Assembly: GCA_017303575.1 (NCBI GenBank)
Contig: JAFLCL010000007.1
Location: 16,829 to 80,828, forward strand
DNA length: 64,000 nucleotides
Origin: Deltaproteobacteria bacterium
Lineage (GTDB): Bacteria; Myxococcota_A; Polyangia; Polyangiales; Sandaracinaceae
Direction: 5' to 3'
Positions 61,291 through 64,000 of this stretch are shown here, one piece after another. Each line of letters begins with the position of its first letter. The stretch's first letter is position 1. The notes beneath the pieces are model-generated. The model did no database searches, had not been told where the DNA came from, and saw only the letters and a program-made list of their open reading frames with translations. Both the position numbers and the translations under genes were made by a program.

Positions 61291-63624
61291 ATGCAGTACC
61301 GGGTGTCGCTCCGTCTCCTCGTCAGCCTCTTGGCCTTCGTGTCCTCGCTCGCCGTGCTCGGTTGTGACTGCGAGGGGCCCGTGCCGATGACGGGCTGCGA
61401 GTTCAACTCCGACTGCCCTCCCGGTCAGCTGTGCGTCGATGGGATGTGCATGGGCCGTCCCGATGCGTACGACCTCCCGGATGCGCCGTTCGAGGCGCGC
61501 GACACACCCTTCGTGTGCCCGACCGAGCGCGAGTGCGGGGGCACCTGCTGCAACGCGGGACAGCGCTGCTACGGCGGCACGATGTGCCTTCGCGACCTCG
61601 GCCCGTGCGAGGAGAACGACGACTGCTGGGACGACAGCTACTGCGATGGATCGTTCTGCGTGCCCTACGGCGTTCCTCCCGAGCGCGTCTCGGACACGAC
61701 GTGCCTGCGCCCAGGATCGCTCACCGGCATCGAGCCCGACGTGCAGTGCGAGTGGGTCGGTCCGCCGACGGGCGACCTCTACCCCATGCACAACCAGGCG
61801 ATGAGCACGCCGGCCGTCGTCGACTTCGACATGGACGACGACGACGGCACGCTCGAGCCCTCGATCGTCTTCGTGTCGTTCCCCACGAACCGCAGCGTGT
61901 ATGCGGACGGCGTGCTGCGCGTGATCGATGGTCGCACCTGTGAGCAGCGCGCGTCGCTCGACGACGCGCCGCTCGTCGCCGCGTCGAGCCCGGCGGTCGG
62001 TGATCTCGATGGTGATGGGCGGGCGGAGATCGTCGCGCTGCGTCGGCCGAACGGGCTCATCGCGTGGCGCTGGGACGCTGCGACCGATGCGTTCGTCGAG
62101 CTCTGGCAGTCGGCCGTGTGTCAGCCGGACGGCTCGCGCACCGAGGATCCCACCGAGCACGAGAACCGCTGGACGAGCGTGTCGATCCACGACCTCGACG
62201 ACGACGGAACGCCCGAGATCCTCGACGATCACGCGATCTACGACGCCGACGGCTGCTTGCTCTACGCGGGCATCCCCGATCGTTTCGGCTACCACCTGGG
62301 CGGCATCGCGGTGGTGGCGGACGTCGACGAGGACGGCGTGATGGAGCTCGTGGGTGGCGACGCGATCTGGTCGTGGAACGGCACGACGCGGGAGCTCGAG
62401 CTCGAGAGCTACGTGACGATGACCCAGCCGCGAGGACACGTGGCAATTGCCGATTTCGGAAACTATCCCATCGCCGCGCTCGGCGGCCGCGACGTGGCGG
62501 AGATCGCTGTCGTCAGCCTCGGCGAGGTCCGCGTGCAGACGGTCGATGGCACCGTGATCTTCGGGCCGATCCCGATCCCGTTCGATCCCATGTACCCGGA
62601 CGGCGGCACCGGCGGCGCACCGACGATCGCGGACTTCGACGGCGACGGACGGGTCGAGGTCGCCGCGGCAGGCGGCTCTCGGTACGCAGTGTTCGATCTC
62701 GACTGCGTGGACGGCGGGAGCGCCGCGGGCTGCGGCGGCCGCAGTGAGACGAGCGGAATCCTCTGGGCGCAGCCCTCGCAAGATCAGACGTCCAACGTGA
62801 CGGGCAGCTCCGTCTTCGACTTCGACTCGGACGGCGCCGCGGAGGTCGTCTACGCGGACGAGTGCTTCTTGCGCATCTACGAGGGCGCCACCGGCGACAT
62901 CGTCTACAGCGCGCCGCGCTCGAGCGCGACGGCGTACGAGAACCCCGTGATCGCCGACGTCGATGGCGATTTCCACACCGAGATCGTCGCGAGCGCGAAC
63001 GACTACGTGCTCATGGGCCTGGGCTGTCCCGAAGAAGATCCGCTGCGTCCGGCGACGAGCTACAGCCCGCGTCACGGCATCGTCGTCCTGCGCGACACGA
63101 TGGATCGCTGGGCCGCCTCGCGACGCATCTGGAACCAGCACGCGTACGCGATCACCCACGTCGGTGATCTCGGAGAGATCCCGCGGAGCTCCGCGGTGGA
63201 GATCAACTGGCGCACCGAGGGGCTCAACAACTTCCGTCAGAACGTGCAGGGCGATCTCGAGGCGCTCGGTGTGGCCGACCTCACCACGCGCGAGATCTCC
63301 GATCGACTGCGCGTGCCGTGCGACTCGGACGGCACTGCGACGCTCAGCGCGCGTGTCTGCAACCGCGGCGCGCTGCCGATGGGCGCGGGGTTCGAGGTGT
63401 CGTTCCGTCAGGGCATGCGCGACGGTCCCGAGCTCTGTCGCGCGAGCTCCCCCGTGTTCCTCGGCGTGGCCGAGTGCGGCGAGGTGAGCTGCGTGGCGAC
63501 GCTGCCGCTGGGCGAGCGCATCGACGTCTACGTCGTGGCCGATCCGAACGGCACCGAGAGCGAGTGCCACGAGGGCAACAACGTGGGCCTCCAGCCCAAC
63601 GTGGCCTGCGACACCGTGGATTGA
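61291..63624 (+). CDS. FG-GAP/VCBS lipoprotein with Cys-rich head and CARDB tail (paralogue C)
   Basis: 777 residues. Signal peptide with lipobox VLGC, then a Cys-rich head (CEFNSDCPPGQLCVDGMC and CCNAGQRCYGGTMC). FG-GAP repeats at about 175-600 carry DLDGDG, DLDDDG, DFDGDG and DFDSDG loops. WNQHAYAITHV near 620 and a C-terminal CARDB-like region ending ECHEGNN complete the shared plan with A and B. QTSNVTGSSVFDFDSDGAAEVVY matches SSNITGSSVFDFDGDGRAEVVY of paralogue A closely. Confidence 0.85.
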   Translation: MQYRVSLRLLVSLLAFVSSLAVLGCDCEGPVPMTGCEFNSDCPPGQLCVDGMCMGRPDAYDLPDAPFEARDTPFVCPTERECGGTCCNAGQRCYGGTMCLRDLGPCEENDDCWDDSYCDGSFCVPYGVPPERVSDTTCLRPGSLTGIEPDVQCEWVGPPTGDLYPMHNQAMSTPAVVDFDMDDDDGTLEPSIVFVSFPTNRSVYADGVLRVIDGRTCEQRASLDDAPLVAASSPAVGDLDGDGRAEIVALRRPNGLIAWRWDAATDAFVELWQSAVCQPDGSRTEDPTEHENRWTSVSIHDLDDDGTPEILDDHAIYDADGCLLYAGIPDRFGYHLGGIAVVADVDEDGVMELVGGDAIWSWNGTTRELELESYVTMTQPRGHVAIADFGNYPIAALGGRDVAEIAVVSLGEVRVQTVDGTVIFGPIPIPFDPMYPDGGTGGAPTIADFDGDGRVEVAAAGGSRYAVFDLDCVDGGSAAGCGGRSETSGILWAQPSQDQTSNVTGSSVFDFDSDGAAEVVYADECFLRIYEGATGDIVYSAPRSSATAYENPVIADVDGDFHTEIVASANDYVLMGLGCPEEDPLRPATSYSPRHGIVVLRDTMDRWAASRRIWNQHAYAITHVGDLGEIPRSSAVEINWRTEGLNNFRQNVQGDLEALGVADLTTREISDRLRVPCDSDGTATLSARVCNRGALPMGAGFEVSFRQGMRDGPELCRASSPVFLGVAECGEVSCVATLPLGERIDVYVVADPNGTESECHEGNNVGLQPNVACDTVD

Positions 63625-64000
63625 TCAGGGCGCGGCGGGCGCTGTGGGTTGCGCGTCGGTGGGACGCACCCACGACGTGGGCCGCTCCTGGCTTCCGACC
63701 ACGAGCGAGCCCACGTAGTCCGCCTCGGAGTAGACGCGCTCGATCGTCTGGACGGCGGAGGTGAGGTCCGCCTCGCTGACCGCGCCGTTCGAGGTCGCTC
63801 GGTAGAACTGCACCGTTACGCGGATCGGGAAGCGCGGATCGCGACGGATGCGTCGGTTGCGCGCCTCGGCGAACGGCCCTTCTTCGAGCCCATGTCCCAC
63901 GACCGCGCGCTCCACGTCGCTCGTGGCGCGACCGCTGCCATACCCCGCGCCGCTGCCGGCGCCGCCGCCGAGCTCGTCGAACGCGGCGCTCGCCGCCATC
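63625..64000 (-). CDS. C-terminal part of a protein cut by the window edge
   Basis: About 124 residues are visible, with the 5' end beyond the window; an ATG at 63999 need not be the start. A Gly/Ala/Ser-rich stretch (GGGAGSGAGYGSGR) leads to IRRDPRFPIRVTVQFYRATSNGAVSEADL, a beta strand plus helix pattern seen in the C-terminal TonB/energy-transducer-like or AgmX-type domains of myxobacteria (a strand-rich region after a Gly-rich linker). That reading is weak. It is convergent with paralogue C, its stop adjoining the other's. Confidence 0.5.
   Translation of the reverse strand, partial: MAASAAFDELGGGAGSGAGYGSGRATSDVERAVVGHGLEEGPFAEARNRRIRRDPRFPIRVTVQFYRATSNGAVSEADLTSAVQTIERVYSEADYVGSLVVGSQERPTSWVRPTDAQPTAPAAP

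Overview
The window reads as chromosome of a large-genome, high-GC member of the Myxococcota, most likely the Sandaracinaceae/Polyangiales side. Supporting signs are a uniform GC-rich third codon position, a surface protease ending in a MYXO-CTERM-like sorting tail, three long Cys-rich FG-GAP lipoproteins, many secreted lipoproteins with Asp/Pro/Ala-rich linkers, sigma-54 two-component regulation, and a starch-degradation pair. The genus is inference; no rRNA or other marker in the window settles it.

Layout. 1-7.9 kb: a truncated AlkP-type hydrolase, glutathione S-transferase, Uma2-like protein, 3-hydroxybutyryl-CoA dehydrogenase, a CopZ-like metal-binding protein and a run of envelope proteins (transglutaminase-like lipoprotein, LolA-like, DUF1266-like). 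8-10.2 kb: class I aldolase divergent from a FabH-type ketoacyl synthase that appears to start at TTG. 10.2-18.7 kb: signalling, with a double-core histidine kinase behind a double cyclic-nucleotide-binding protein, a stand-alone SIR2-like protein, an ArsA-type ATPase, and a sigma-54 response regulator with its HAMP kinase. 18.7-25.1 kb: a DUF1275 membrane protein, then a divergent pair of secreted glycan hydrolases (GH13 lipoprotein and six-hairpin glycosidase-like lipoprotein) and an orphan coding remnant. 25.1-31.4 kb: GMP synthase, a tiny Tat-type exported repeat protein, the first FG-GAP lipoprotein, Lgt. 31.4-37.2 kb: envelope proteins, a GT-C type glycosyltransferase and a Kef-type antiporter.

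37.2-40.4 kb is the accessory spot. An N-terminally truncated RHS protein carries a 274-residue C-terminal domain of lower GC, then overlaps by ATGA a small exported protein that looks like its immunity factor, and is followed by a decayed copy of an internal RHS segment. This is the best candidate for an undescribed toxin-immunity pair. The flanks are ordinary (antiporter; N-acyl-D-amino-acid deacylase).

40.4-64 kb: deacylase, DUF4105 protein, tRNA-Met with a clear sigma-70 promoter, a subtilisin-type surface protease with Asp-rich inserts, a His-rich membrane protein plus a TonB-dependent receptor (probable metal uptake), several lipoproteins including a DPP III-like zincin, a prolyl-hydroxylase-like oxygenase, and a 2-oxo acid dehydrogenase operon (E1alpha-E1beta-E2) whose E1alpha lacks the usual thiamine-diphosphate motifs. 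Two further FG-GAP lipoproteins complete a paralogous trio. A structured intergenic repeat occurs twice, each time directly behind a stop codon and with compensatory stem changes. Several convergent gene pairs share hairpins that overlap their stop codons.
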